Source of the DNA: Nanohaloarchaea archaeon PL-Br10_U2g5
GTDB lineage: Archaea > Halobacteriota > Halobacteria > Halobacteriales > Haloferacaceae
DNA: 6,327 bases
NCBI GenBank assembly: GCA_001564205.1
Contig: LKMY01000106.1
Span: 1-6,327 of the forward strand
Direction of reading: 5' to 3'
Shown here piece by piece: positions 1-5,655 of this stretch. Position numbers and translations under genes: made by a program. Numbering within the stretch: position 1 is the stretch's first letter; each line of letters starts with the position of its first letter. Below the pieces are notes generated by a model. It made no database searches and was not told where the DNA came from. It worked only from the letters and a program-made list of their open reading frames with translations.

Positions 1-46
1 GTTCTGAGCACTCGCTGTTGACCGTTCTGAGCACTCGCTGTTGACC
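1..46. repeat. Perfect 2 x 23 bp tandem repeat at window edge
   Basis: Positions 1-23 and 24-46 are identical. The unit begins GTTCTGAGCA and ends CTGTTGACC. The second copy is followed by a short GACC echo at 47-50. Because the first copy starts at base 1, the array may continue upstream. The repeat lies about 35 nt before the TATA-like element of the FtsZ-like gene, so it could be upstream regulatory DNA, the tail of the preceding gene, or a simple replication-slippage duplication. The sequence alone does not decide between these. Confidence 0.9.
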
Positions 47-80
47 GACCTATTTGCGGCCGAGCTCCGTCGCGACCGAA

Positions 81-114
81 CACATAAAGCCCCGCTCGAC
101 GACCGAGGTGACGT
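81..114 (+). promoter_or_regulatory. TATA-like element and Shine-Dalgarno of the FtsZ-like gene
   Basis: CATAAAG at 83-89 lies about 29 nt before the ATG at 115. This is the spacing expected for an archaeal TATA box driving a transcript with little or no leader. GAGGTGA at 105-111 matches seven bases of the haloarchaeal anti-Shine-Dalgarno complement (GGAGGTGATC), 3 nt before the ATG. Both signals agree on the same start. If the transcript starts near 113, the Shine-Dalgarno would not be on the mRNA, so it would only be used by a longer transcript. Confidence 0.55.
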
Positions 115-1278
115 ATGCGTGTACACGTTATCGGTCTCGGCGGTGCCGGCGGCCGGATCGTCGACCGGCTCGCGGCCGACCACGACGGAGATCGATTCCT
201 CCAGGGCGTCAACGCGTTCGACACCGACGCGGCCGCCCTCGACACCCTTCGGTCGCTGGAGGAATCGCGTCGATACCGCTTCGGCGACGCGGCCGGCGGA
301 GACGGTCTCGACGGTGACCTCCACGCGGGCCGCCGGCTCGGCGACGCCCATGCGAGCGAGCTCGGCCGAGCGATGGACGAGGAGAACCCGTCGCTCGCCG
401 AGGCGTTCTTGCTCGTCGTCGGGGTCGGCGGCGGAGCCGGTGCCGGTGTCGCCCCGGCGCTCGCCGAGGAGCTCTCGCGGATCTACGACGCCCCGGTGTA
501 CGCAGTGGGACTGCTCCCGACGGTCGCGGAGTCGGAGGCGGATGACACGGGATCGAAACCGGACGAGACGGGCCTGAGACCGGAACCACCGACCGGGGAC
601 ACCGGACCGCCTCGTCGACCGCTCGCCGAAAAGAACGCGGCGCGAACGCTCGAGTCGCTCTCCGACCGCTGTGCAGCGGTGTTCCCGTTCGATAACGAGG
701 ACTGGCTCCGACCCGGCGAGACGCTTGTGGACGCTCGAGAGCGACTGAACGGCGCCGTCGTCGAGCGGATCGCGGCGCTGTTCGGTGCCGGGGAGTCCGA
801 GGACGCCGCATCGACGCCACAGCAGGTGCTCGACGCGAGCGATCTCGCTCGCGCGGTGGGCGAGGATGGAGAGGTGGCCGCACTCGGCTACGCCACTCAG
901 GAGGTCGAGCCACCCGAGACGAAATCGCGGTTCGGACTCGGGCTGTTCGGCAGCGACGACCCCGTCGAAGTCGACGCGAGCGCGGCGGTGTCAGCGATCG
1001 AGACGACGATCCGCAAGGCGGCTCGCGGGAAGTCGACGATCGAGGTGTCCGACGGCCGGGCCGACCGCACCCTCCTCGTGGTCGGCGGGCCGCCTGCTTG
1101 GCTCAACCGCGAGGCGATCGCAGACGGGCGGCGGTGGCTCGCGGAGGAGACCGGTTCGGATGCAATCCTCAGCGGAGACGCACCGGTACCAGGCGGGAGC
1201 GAGGTGTTCGCGGTGGTGTTGCGGTCGGGGATCGACGAGCCGGCGCGGATACGCGAGATACGGGAGTCGCTTCGGTGA
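115..1278 (+). CDS. Divergent FtsZ/tubulin-superfamily GTPase
   Basis: 387-aa cytoplasmic protein with the tubulin/FtsZ fold signature. The N-terminal strand and T1 loop read IGLGGAGG (residues 6-13). The phosphate-binding T4 loop is GGGAGAG (105-111), where canonical FtsZ has GGGTGTG. A guanine-contact region resembling FtsZ T6 ends in FDNEDWL (192-198). The T7 synergy-loop equivalent is VLDASDL (238-244): it keeps the two aspartates (D240, D243) but has Val where FtsZ has Asn. A C-terminal domain (about 290-375) is present. A polar Pro/Gly/Asp-rich insert of about 30 residues (137-168) replaces the FtsZ segment that normally carries the FEG.R motif. Proteins of this superfamily bind GTP and polymerise for division, shape or membrane remodelling. 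The divergence argues against the main division FtsZ1/FtsZ2, so this is a non-canonical FtsZ-like or CetZ-type paralogue. The start at 115 is fixed by the fold, the promoter and the Shine-Dalgarno. Confidence 0.85.
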   Translation: MRVHVIGLGGAGGRIVDRLAADHDGDRFLQGVNAFDTDAAALDTLRSLEESRRYRFGDAAGGDGLDGDLHAGRRLGDAHASELGRAMDEENPSLAEAFLLVVGVGGGAGAGVAPALAEELSRIYDAPVYAVGLLPTVAESEADDTGSKPDETGLRPEPPTGDTGPPRRPLAEKNAARTLESLSDRCAAVFPFDNEDWLRPGETLVDARERLNGAVVERIAALFGAGESEDAASTPQQVLDASDLARAVGEDGEVAALGYATQEVEPPETKSRFGLGLFGSDDPVEVDASAAVSAIETTIRKAARGKSTIEVSDGRADRTLLVVGGPPAWLNREAIADGRRWLAEETGSDAILSGDAPVPGGSEVFAVVLRSGIDEPARIREIRESLR

Positions 1279-1298
1279 CGACCGTACGGACCCGAACT

Positions 1299-1306
1299 GA
1301 TTAACC
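1299..1306 (+). promoter_or_regulatory. TATA-like element of the duplicated-domain gene
   Basis: GATTAACC at 1299-1306 is an AT-rich island in GC-rich DNA, centred about 26 nt before the GTG at 1329. That spacing fits a leaderless transcript beginning at 1329. It does not fit the GTG at 1311, which lies only about 8 nt away. It therefore both suggests an independent promoter and decides the start codon of the next gene. Confidence 0.5.
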
Positions 1307-1328
1307 GCTTGTGGCGCCCAGTACAGTC

Positions 1329-2066
1329 GTGACCACCCACGCCGATCTCGGACTCGACCTCGACGTGCACGACACGGACGCGGTCGCCGACCGGCGCGAC
1401 GAGATCGTCGCCGCAATTCGCGACCACGCCGGAACGATCGCCTACCAGCTCGCACGCCTCCAGGGCGGTGATTACGGGCGCCAGGAGCTTTCGACGGCCG
1501 CCGGCGCGTGGACCGTCAAACACGAGGCCGGCGAGCTGGAGTTCCTCCTTTTCTCGCCCAAGTCGGGGTCCGACGTGTATGTCGTCTCGACGAAACAGCC
1601 GCCGGATCCGACCGATCTGGCGACCGCGCTCGGCGATTACCCGAAATTCGTCGCCGCGTGGAACGAGTACATCGAATCGCTGTCAGGCGTTCTCGACGGC
1701 GTGAGCGCCGAGTTTCCCGAACCCACCTCGACCGACGGTGTCGTCGCCGAGCGCGACCGCGTGTTGGACGCGATCCGCGAGGCCTGTACCATCATGGCCG
1801 GCGAGATCTACCGGTACGAAGGCGATGATTACGGGACGTACACCGCCCGCGTCGACGGCAACCGCTGGGAGCTGAAGTGGGACGAAGGGACTGTTTCATA
1901 CCTCCGTGTGGGCGGCTCGGGGGGAGTTTATCTCCTCTCGCAGTACGAGGCCCCGTCGGCCGCCGATGTCCGCGAGTACGCCGACCCGTTCCGTGGGTTC
2001 GTCGAGGCGTACAACGAGTTCGTCACCGAGCTGGAAAGCGATCTCCGACGCGTCGAACTCGGGTAG
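1329..2066 (+). CDS. Haloarchaeal protein of two tandem homologous domains, function unknown
   Basis: 245-aa acidic soluble protein with no signal peptide or membrane segment. It contains an internal duplication: residues about 20-125 align with about 138-240. Matching blocks are AIRDHAG / AIREACT, GGDYG / GDDYG, VYVVSTKQPP / VYLLSQYEAP and FVAAWNEYIESL / FVEAYNEFVTEL. Each copy reads as a helix, several short beta strands and a closing amphipathic helix. This could fit a small alpha/beta domain of profilin-like type; I recall some haloarchaeal proteins carrying a profilin-fold label but cannot verify it here. I chose the GTG start at 1329 over the in-frame GTG at 1311 because of the TATA-like element 26 nt upstream. 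The gene lies 50 nt after the FtsZ-like gene on the same strand, so a cytoskeletal link is possible but unproven. It converges with the next gene across a 29-nt gap. Confidence 0.8.
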   Translation: MTTHADLGLDLDVHDTDAVADRRDEIVAAIRDHAGTIAYQLARLQGGDYGRQELSTAAGAWTVKHEAGELEFLLFSPKSGSDVYVVSTKQPPDPTDLATALGDYPKFVAAWNEYIESLSGVLDGVSAEFPEPTSTDGVVAERDRVLDAIREACTIMAGEIYRYEGDDYGTYTARVDGNRWELKWDEGTVSYLRVGGSGGVYLLSQYEAPSAADVREYADPFRGFVEAYNEFVTELESDLRRVELG

Positions 2067-2095
2067 GCTACTCTCGCGGTCAGTTGCCGTCGCCG

Positions 2096-2713
2096 TTACT
2101 CTTCGGTCCCGAGCGCCTGCCAACACCAGACGAACCGCTGGCCCGCCGTGACGTGCGTGAAGACCGCGAGGAACGCGAGCGTCCACTCGACGAGCGAGAA
2201 ACCGTAGCGCACGGGGTTTGTGACGGCAGCGATACCGACTACGATGCCGACGAGCAGCAGGATGTCGGCGCGACCGAGCAGCCCGCCGTAGATCCGCTCG
2301 AGCCCGAGCGCCTCCGCCTGCGTACCGAGGTACGCCGTCAGGAGGACGCCGGTGAGCGCCAGCATGCCGAGTTCGTACTGTTCGACGCCGAGTGCGAGCC
2401 CGCCGAGAATCAGGACGTCGCCGTACCGGTCGAGGACGTGATCGAGGAAATCGCCAGCGTCGGATGCCGTGTCGGTCGCCCGCGCGAGCGCGCCGTCGAG
2501 TACGTCGAAGAAGCCGGTCGTCAGGACGAGCGCGGACGCGGCGAGGTACCACGTCGGGTCCGAGCCGCCGAGGACGAGCGCGTATCCGGCTCCGGCGGCG
2601 ACGACCACCGAGGACGCCGTGATCGCGTTCGCCGTGATCCCGATCCGAGCCGTCGCGGCGACGAACGGGGTGATCGCTCGGCTGACGAGCGGGCGGAGTC
2701 TGTCGAGCGTCAT
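2096..2713 (-). CDS. CDP-alcohol phosphotransferase, probably archaetidylinositol-phosphate-synthase-like
   Basis: 205-aa integral membrane enzyme. It carries the complete family active-site motif D..DG..AR........G...D...D: D70, D73, G74, A77, R78, G87, D91 and D95. These aspartates bind the divalent metals and deprotonate the acceptor alcohol. The family displaces CMP from a CDP-activated lipid (CDP-archaeol in archaea) to make phospholipid head groups. About six hydrophobic segments are visible (roughly 31-50, 55-69, 99-113, 115-131, 148-165 and 171-188). The downstream AEALGLERIYGGLLGRAD stretch (133-150) resembles the inositol-phosphate/archaetidylinositol-phosphate synthase branch, but archaetidylglycerol- or serine-type use cannot be excluded. 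Length is normal. The gene converges on the duplicated-domain gene and diverges from purK. The start is an ATG with GGAGG 12 nt upstream on the minus strand. Confidence 0.9.
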   Translation of the reverse strand: MTLDRLRPLVSRAITPFVAATARIGITANAITASSVVVAAGAGYALVLGGSDPTWYLAASALVLTTGFFDVLDGALARATDTASDAGDFLDHVLDRYGDVLILGGLALGVEQYELGMLALTGVLLTAYLGTQAEALGLERIYGGLLGRADILLLVGIVVGIAAVTNPVRYGFSLVEWTLAFLAVFTHVTAGQRFVWCWQALGTEE

Positions 2714-2725
2714 CGGCGGCTGCCG

Positions 2726-2780
2726 CCTCCACGGTTCGAGACCATGCGTGGTCGTCGGTACCGGCGCGGGCGGTATAAGT
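2726..2780 (-). promoter_or_regulatory. Candidate promoter and ribosome-binding site of the CDP-alcohol phosphotransferase gene
   Basis: On the minus strand, ACTTATACCG (2780-2771) is a good haloarchaeal TATA-like element. A start about 27 nt further on would fall near 2748, giving a leader of about 35 nt. GGAGG (2730-2726 on the minus strand) lies in that leader, 12 nt before the ATG, which is a longer spacing than usual. The element shares the 156-nt divergent region with the purK promoter. Confidence 0.5.
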
Positions 2781-2839
2781 GACGTTGGTTCTCACTCCGT
2801 GATGTGTCTCGGCGAGTCGCGGCCGATCCGGTTGATAAC

Positions 2840-2848
2840 GCTTATTCG
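2840..2848 (+). promoter_or_regulatory. TATA-like element of purK
   Basis: GCTTATTCG at 2840-2848 lies about 27 nt before the ATG at 2870, and no Shine-Dalgarno precedes that ATG. This is the classic haloarchaeal leaderless layout. It supports 2870 as the start over the in-frame upstream ATG at 2804, which would add 22 residues that do not look like PurK. Confidence 0.6.
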
Positions 2849-2869
2849 CGGCCCGCCGAACGCTCACGC

Positions 2870-4036
2870 ATGTCAGTTACTCTGCCGGGACCGACGCTCG
2901 GCGTCGTCGGCGGCGGACAGCTCGGACGAATGCTCGCGGAGGCCGCCTCACCGCTCGGCGTCGAGGTCGTCGTGTTGGACCCGACGCCACGATGTCCGGC
3001 GTCGGCGGTCGCCCGCGATCAGATCGTCGCCGACTTCGACGACCCCGCGGGAATCGATGAACTCGCGAGCCGCGTCGACGCGCTCACGTTCGAGATCGAG
3101 CTCGCCGACCCCGACCTGCTCGCCGAAGCGAGCGCCGAACACGGTGTTCCGGTTCATCCGGACCCGGACACCCTCCGGACCATTCAGGACAAGCTGGTAC
3201 AGAACGAGGCGCTGGCGGCCGCCGGAATCCCCGTTCCAGAGTTCGTCGCAGTCGCCACCGCTGACGGGCTTGAACGCGTGGTCGAGGAGCTCGGCGGCGT
3301 GATGCTGAAGGCGCGCGAGGGCGGCTACGACGGCCGCGGAAACGTCCCGGTCGGTGCGGCAGAGGGCGCGGCCGACGCGCTCTCGGAGGTCGGTGACCAC
3401 GCGATGGCCGAGTCGCTCGTTCCCTTCGAGCGCGAAATCGCCGTGATGGGCGTGAAGGGCGCGAACGGGGAGACCCGAACCTATCCCGTCACCGAGACGG
3501 TTCACCGCGAGGAGATCCTCCGCGAGAGCGTCACTCCCGCCCGCGCGGACGCAGACGTGATCAACGAAGCGGAGTCGGTCGCCGAACGGGTCCTCGACTG
3601 GCTCGACGGCCGCGGCGTCTACGGGATCGAGCTGTTCGAGACGCCCGACGGCGAGGTGCTCGTTAACGAGATCGCGCCCCGGCCACACAACTCCGGCCAC
3701 TGGACGATTGAAGGCGCGCGCACCTCGCAGTTCGAGAATCACGTTCGGGCGGTCCTCGGCTGGCCGTTAGGGCCGGCCGAGCAGGTTGCGCCCGCCGTCA
3801 CCGCGAACGTCCTCGGCGATATCGAGGAGACGCAGCCCGCGACGCTCCGAAACGTAGAGTCGGTTCTCGAAGCGCCCGACGCCGACCTCCACTGGTACGG
3901 CAAGGAGGACGTGCGCCCGCTCCGGAAGATGGGACACCTGACGGTCACGGACGGCGCCGCCCCGGCCGACAACGACCCTGACGCGCTCCACTCACGGGCG
4001 CGGGAGCTTCGGGACGGGCTGACGTTCTCCGGGTGA
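2870..4036 (+). CDS. purK: PurK, N5-carboxyaminoimidazole ribonucleotide synthase
   Basis: 388-aa cytosolic ATP-grasp enzyme, the usual PurK length. PurK converts AIR, bicarbonate and ATP to N5-CAIR in de novo purine synthesis; PurE then rearranges it to CAIR. The N-terminal pre-ATP-grasp domain begins with LGVVGGGQLGRM (10-21) and contains the TFEIE motif (73-77). The ATP-grasp core has KLVQNEALAAAGIPVPEF (108-125), the lysine and glycine-rich loop MLKAREGGYDGRGN (145-158) and FEREIAVMG (186-194). The metal/phosphate-binding end is YGIELFETPDGEVLVNEIAPRPHNSGHW (251-278), where E268 and the RPHNSGH segment are the family hallmark. The PurK-specific C-terminal domain includes HWYGKEDVRPLRKMGHLTV (341-359). 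The gene is intact. PurE commonly follows PurK in archaea and bacteria, but the DNA after 4036 shows no purE. The next gene is convergent, so purE must lie elsewhere. Confidence 0.96.
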   Translation: MSVTLPGPTLGVVGGGQLGRMLAEAASPLGVEVVVLDPTPRCPASAVARDQIVADFDDPAGIDELASRVDALTFEIELADPDLLAEASAEHGVPVHPDPDTLRTIQDKLVQNEALAAAGIPVPEFVAVATADGLERVVEELGGVMLKAREGGYDGRGNVPVGAAEGAADALSEVGDHAMAESLVPFEREIAVMGVKGANGETRTYPVTETVHREEILRESVTPARADADVINEAESVAERVLDWLDGRGVYGIELFETPDGEVLVNEIAPRPHNSGHWTIEGARTSQFENHVRAVLGWPLGPAEQVAPAVTANVLGDIEETQPATLRNVESVLEAPDADLHWYGKEDVRPLRKMGHLTVTDGAAPADNDPDALHSRARELRDGLTFSG

Positions 4037-4141
4037 CGAAGCTCCGCCCGAATACTCGATTAGTGAACCGATTTGCGGTCGTGGTGAGTAGCGAGGGGGA
4101 GATTCGACAGTCGATCCGTGTTTCCCTCCGTGTCGGGAATC
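4037..4141. other. Intergenic convergent spacer between purK and the minus-strand operon
   Basis: About 105 nt with no credible gene. It holds a short DNA palindrome TCGAC-A-GTCGA at 4104-4114 and a weak hairpin TTCCC...GGGAA at 4122-4139 (5-bp stem, 8-nt loop). The pentamer CCGTG appears twice, flanking TTTCCCT. There is no clear oligo-T terminator for purK on the plus strand. The composition is slightly less GC-rich than the genes. Confidence 0.5.
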
Positions 4142-4147
4142 AAAAAA
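4142..4147 (-). terminator. T6 tract, candidate operon terminator
   Basis: AAAAAA at 4142-4147 reads as TTTTTT on the minus strand, starting 6 nt after the stop codon at 4155-4153. Archaeal transcription terminates at oligo-T runs with little need for a hairpin. A T6 run is conspicuous in DNA this GC-rich. Its position after the full-length reading frame, not after the internal TGA at 4401-4399, suggests it was set by the original long gene. Confidence 0.55.
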
Positions 4148-4152
4148 CACCG

Positions 4153-4812
4153 TCAGGCCGGTGGATCGAACAGCGCCATCCACCAGATATCCGGACCGGG
4201 GCCCGTCGGAGTACTGAGCGCGTCGGGCAGATGGACGGGAGCTAACGCGCCGTGGGGAGCGACTGCCAGGTGCACCTCCGCTTCCCGCGGGTTCTCGAGC
4301 GGATCACCCGCAAACAGGTCGGTCTCCCCGGATCCACGCCCACTCAGTGTAAGAGTCGATCCGCCGACCACGTGCCCCGCGGGGTTGTACACCCCCGTTC
4401 ATCCTTCGCCCGGAGCGTCGAACACGAAACACCAGAGCGTGAACACCTCGGGAGGCCCTTGTTCGTTGGTCCACGCGCCTCCCTTGGGTCCGCTCGGATA
4501 CGTGTAGGTCCCCGGCTCCGGTGTGGGCATCGATAGGCGCATCGAGATGCCGTTTTGCGTACGTCTGAGCGTCGCCCCGTGCTCGGCGACGACGGGGCCG
4601 TCCGGTCCCTGACCGAAGACGTCTGCAGTCTGCGTCGTCACTCCGCCGTCGCCCGCGGTCGCAGACGATGCCATCCCGAGCGTGCCGACCGTGGCCATGC
4701 TGGCTTTTAGTACCGTTCGACGCGGTACGCTGTCGAACTGCCCGGATTCGTCTGTCACGGAGTCGTCGCCCCTGTCGAGCGATTCGCTCACCGACGGACG
4801 CCGGTCAGTCAT
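4153..4812 (-). pseudogene. Tat-exported conserved protein interrupted by an in-frame TGA
   Basis: The frame runs 137 codons, meets TGA at 4401-4399, then continues in the same frame for 81 more codons to a second TGA at 4155-4153. The intact product would be 219 aa. The N-terminus has a long polar n-region and a twin-arginine motif PRRTVLKA (30-37), a weakly hydrophobic h-region and an A-x-A-like cleavage zone near ATAG (51-54), so export by Tat is expected. The mature part looks all-beta. It matches, from memory, a widespread unnamed secreted family with ATLRRT, PEPGTY, FTLWCFVF before the stop and YNPAGHVVGG, FAGDPLENPREAEVHL, APHG and DIWWMALFDPP after it. Conserved blocks on both sides of the stop show one former gene. 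The stop codon would be CGA (Arg) after a single C-to-T change. Codon use does not decay downstream, so the lesion is recent, or is a sequencing error, or leaves a shortened product. The start ATG overlaps the osmC-like stop by 8 nt (ATGACTGA) with GGTGA 3 nt upstream, implying coupled translation. Confidence 0.75.
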
Positions 4813-5410
4813 CGCTCACCACTTCGGCGGACGCGTTGATGTTCATGTCGACATCCTGAGCGCGGGAGACGAACGTGTAAACGGGCGCCCGTCGCGCCCA
4901 TTCGTCGATCAGATCCCGATCGAGGTCCTCGCCCTCGATCTTGACGTCGGCGGTGAGGTTCTCGAAAACCGAGTCGGCCGCTTCGAGCCCCTCGAGACCG
5001 AAGAGCACTGCCGGGTCGAAATCGGTTCTGACGCGCGTCTGGAGGCGGTCGATATCCACGTCGTTGGCGGCGGCGTTGATGCTGATGCCGACGTTGATAC
5101 AGGCGGCCAGCGCCGAAAGCCCGGCCTCGATCGGTTCGAGCCGGTCGATTCCGCCGACCCATCCGCTGGCGTCTAACACCTCCTTCCAGGCGCCGTACGG
5201 AATCGTGTACTCGCGCGTCTCACGAGCGATCGTCTCGCCCCCGAGATCGTAGCTATCGACTTTCGCCAGGCTGTGCGCCGCCGTCCCCTCGTAGGTCGCA
5301 GACGCCTGCAGTCCGAACTGGACGGCTTCGGGATTCTCAGCCGCGTGTGCGGCAAATCCGTCGAGTGTGTCGAGGTCGATACCGTGTGATAGTCGTCGTT
5401 CATCGGTCAT
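4805..5410 (-). CDS. OsmC-family protein with a single cysteine
   Basis: 201-aa cytosolic protein. The family includes thiol-dependent peroxidases (Ohr/OsmC) and less well-defined relatives. The first half is a beta-rich region (30-70), followed by the family helix that carries the peroxidatic cysteine: EPIEAGLSALAACINVGISI (92-111), Cys104. Then comes the strand segment IDRLQTRVRTDFDP (120-133) and a C-terminal segment ARRAPVYTFVSRAQDV (172-187), where classical Ohr/OsmC has its resolving cysteine. Cys104 is the only cysteine in the protein, so the intramolecular disulfide cycle of Ohr is not possible. Either an external thiol resolves it or the role differs. I chose the ATG at 5410 because GAGAGGA lies 6 nt upstream; an in-frame TTG at 5437 has no such support. 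It is the first gene of a two-gene unit with the Tat-exported protein, overlapping it by 8 nt. Confidence 0.85.
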   Translation of the reverse strand: MTDERRLSHGIDLDTLDGFAAHAAENPEAVQFGLQASATYEGTAAHSLAKVDSYDLGGETIARETREYTIPYGAWKEVLDASGWVGGIDRLEPIEAGLSALAACINVGISINAAANDVDIDRLQTRVRTDFDPAVLFGLEGLEAADSVFENLTADVKIEGEDLDRDLIDEWARRAPVYTFVSRAQDVDMNINASAEVVSDD

Positions 5411-5423
5411 GGTGTTTCCTCTC
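5411..5423 (-). promoter_or_regulatory. Shine-Dalgarno of the osmC-like gene
   Basis: GAGAGGA (5423-5417 on the minus strand) lies 6 nt before the ATG at 5410-5408. It fixes this ATG as the start and shows the gene is translated from a leadered mRNA, unlike the leaderless layout of purK. Confidence 0.6.
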
Positions 5424-5477
5424 GCCGATCGGAGCAATGTCCCTTCCTCCGTTCGGCAAGCGTAATGACGAAGCCGG

Positions 5478-5487
5478 AGATATTGTA
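5478..5487 (-). promoter_or_regulatory. Candidate TATA box for the osmC-like operon
   Basis: ACAATATCTC-type sequence on the minus strand (ACAATATC, 5487 down to about 5480) is the most AT-rich TATA-like element in the spacer. Transcription starting about 27 nt downstream, near 5455, would give a leader of about 45 nt that includes the Shine-Dalgarno. A second weaker candidate, CATTACG (5467-5461), would give a leader of about 25 nt. Confidence 0.4.
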
Positions 5488-5524
5488 GCTAATTCGTGGG
5501 GTTTCGGCAGTCAGAGACGTTTTC

Positions 5525-5553
5525 GCAGTCGTTGCAAACGAGCCAACAACTGC
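5525..5553 (-). repeat. 10-bp-stem inverted repeat upstream of the osmC-like promoter
   Basis: The plus-strand arms are GCAGTCGTTG (5525-5534) and CAACAACTGC (5544-5553), separated by 9 nt. Nine of ten positions are complementary. The tenth is a G:U wobble when the minus strand is transcribed, so the minus-strand RNA would form an uninterrupted 10-bp stem. It lies about 40-65 nt upstream of the candidate TATA box and about 100 nt after the stop of the FilR1-type regulator. It could be a dimeric regulator's operator or a 3'-end hairpin of the upstream transcript. No T tract follows it on the minus strand, which weakens the terminator reading. The rest of the 245-nt spacer (5411-5655) holds no gene that I can support. 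Confidence 0.6.
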
Positions 5554-5655
5554 ATTCCACGTCTCATCGGGCCCGACGGTGTCCCCTCGACGCGGCGATT
5601 TCCTCAGCCACGACGACGAGGAGAAGGGTGTCGATCGACCCGCGCCGCTGGACCC

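Noticed and set aside
2740..2753. Small palindrome GACCA-TGCG-TGGTC near the predicted transcription start of the CDP-alcohol phosphotransferase
   Set aside because: A 5-bp stem is common by chance in GC-rich DNA, and nothing else supports a regulatory role.
1877..2867. Long open frames on both strands (about 300 codons each) over the CDP-alcohol phosphotransferase gene
   Set aside because: They translate to Arg-rich, low-complexity sequence typical of off-frame reading in GC-rich haloarchaeal DNA. The 205-aa frame carries the complete family active-site motif and proper membrane segments.
2948..3742. 264-codon minus-strand frame inside purK
   Set aside because: It lies wholly within an unmistakable purK and has no recognisable domain; it is an antisense shadow.
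4104..4139. Short palindrome and 5-bp hairpin after purK as an intrinsic terminator
   Set aside because: The stems are only 5 bp and no T tract follows on the plus strand. The A6 run nearby serves the minus strand.
4153..4392. Separate small gene starting at GTG 4392
   Set aside because: It is in frame with the upstream gene three codons after its stop and carries the second half of the same conserved fold. An AAGGATGA upstream is the normal coding sequence around the stop, so an independent gene is less likely than a broken one.
4033..4536. Plus-strand frames after purK, one overlapping its stop by 4 nt, considered as a purE or small downstream gene
   Set aside because: None resembles PurE (no conserved phosphate-binding GS.SD motif) or any known family. 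They are antisense to the interrupted Tat-exported gene and have Arg/Ser-rich composition.
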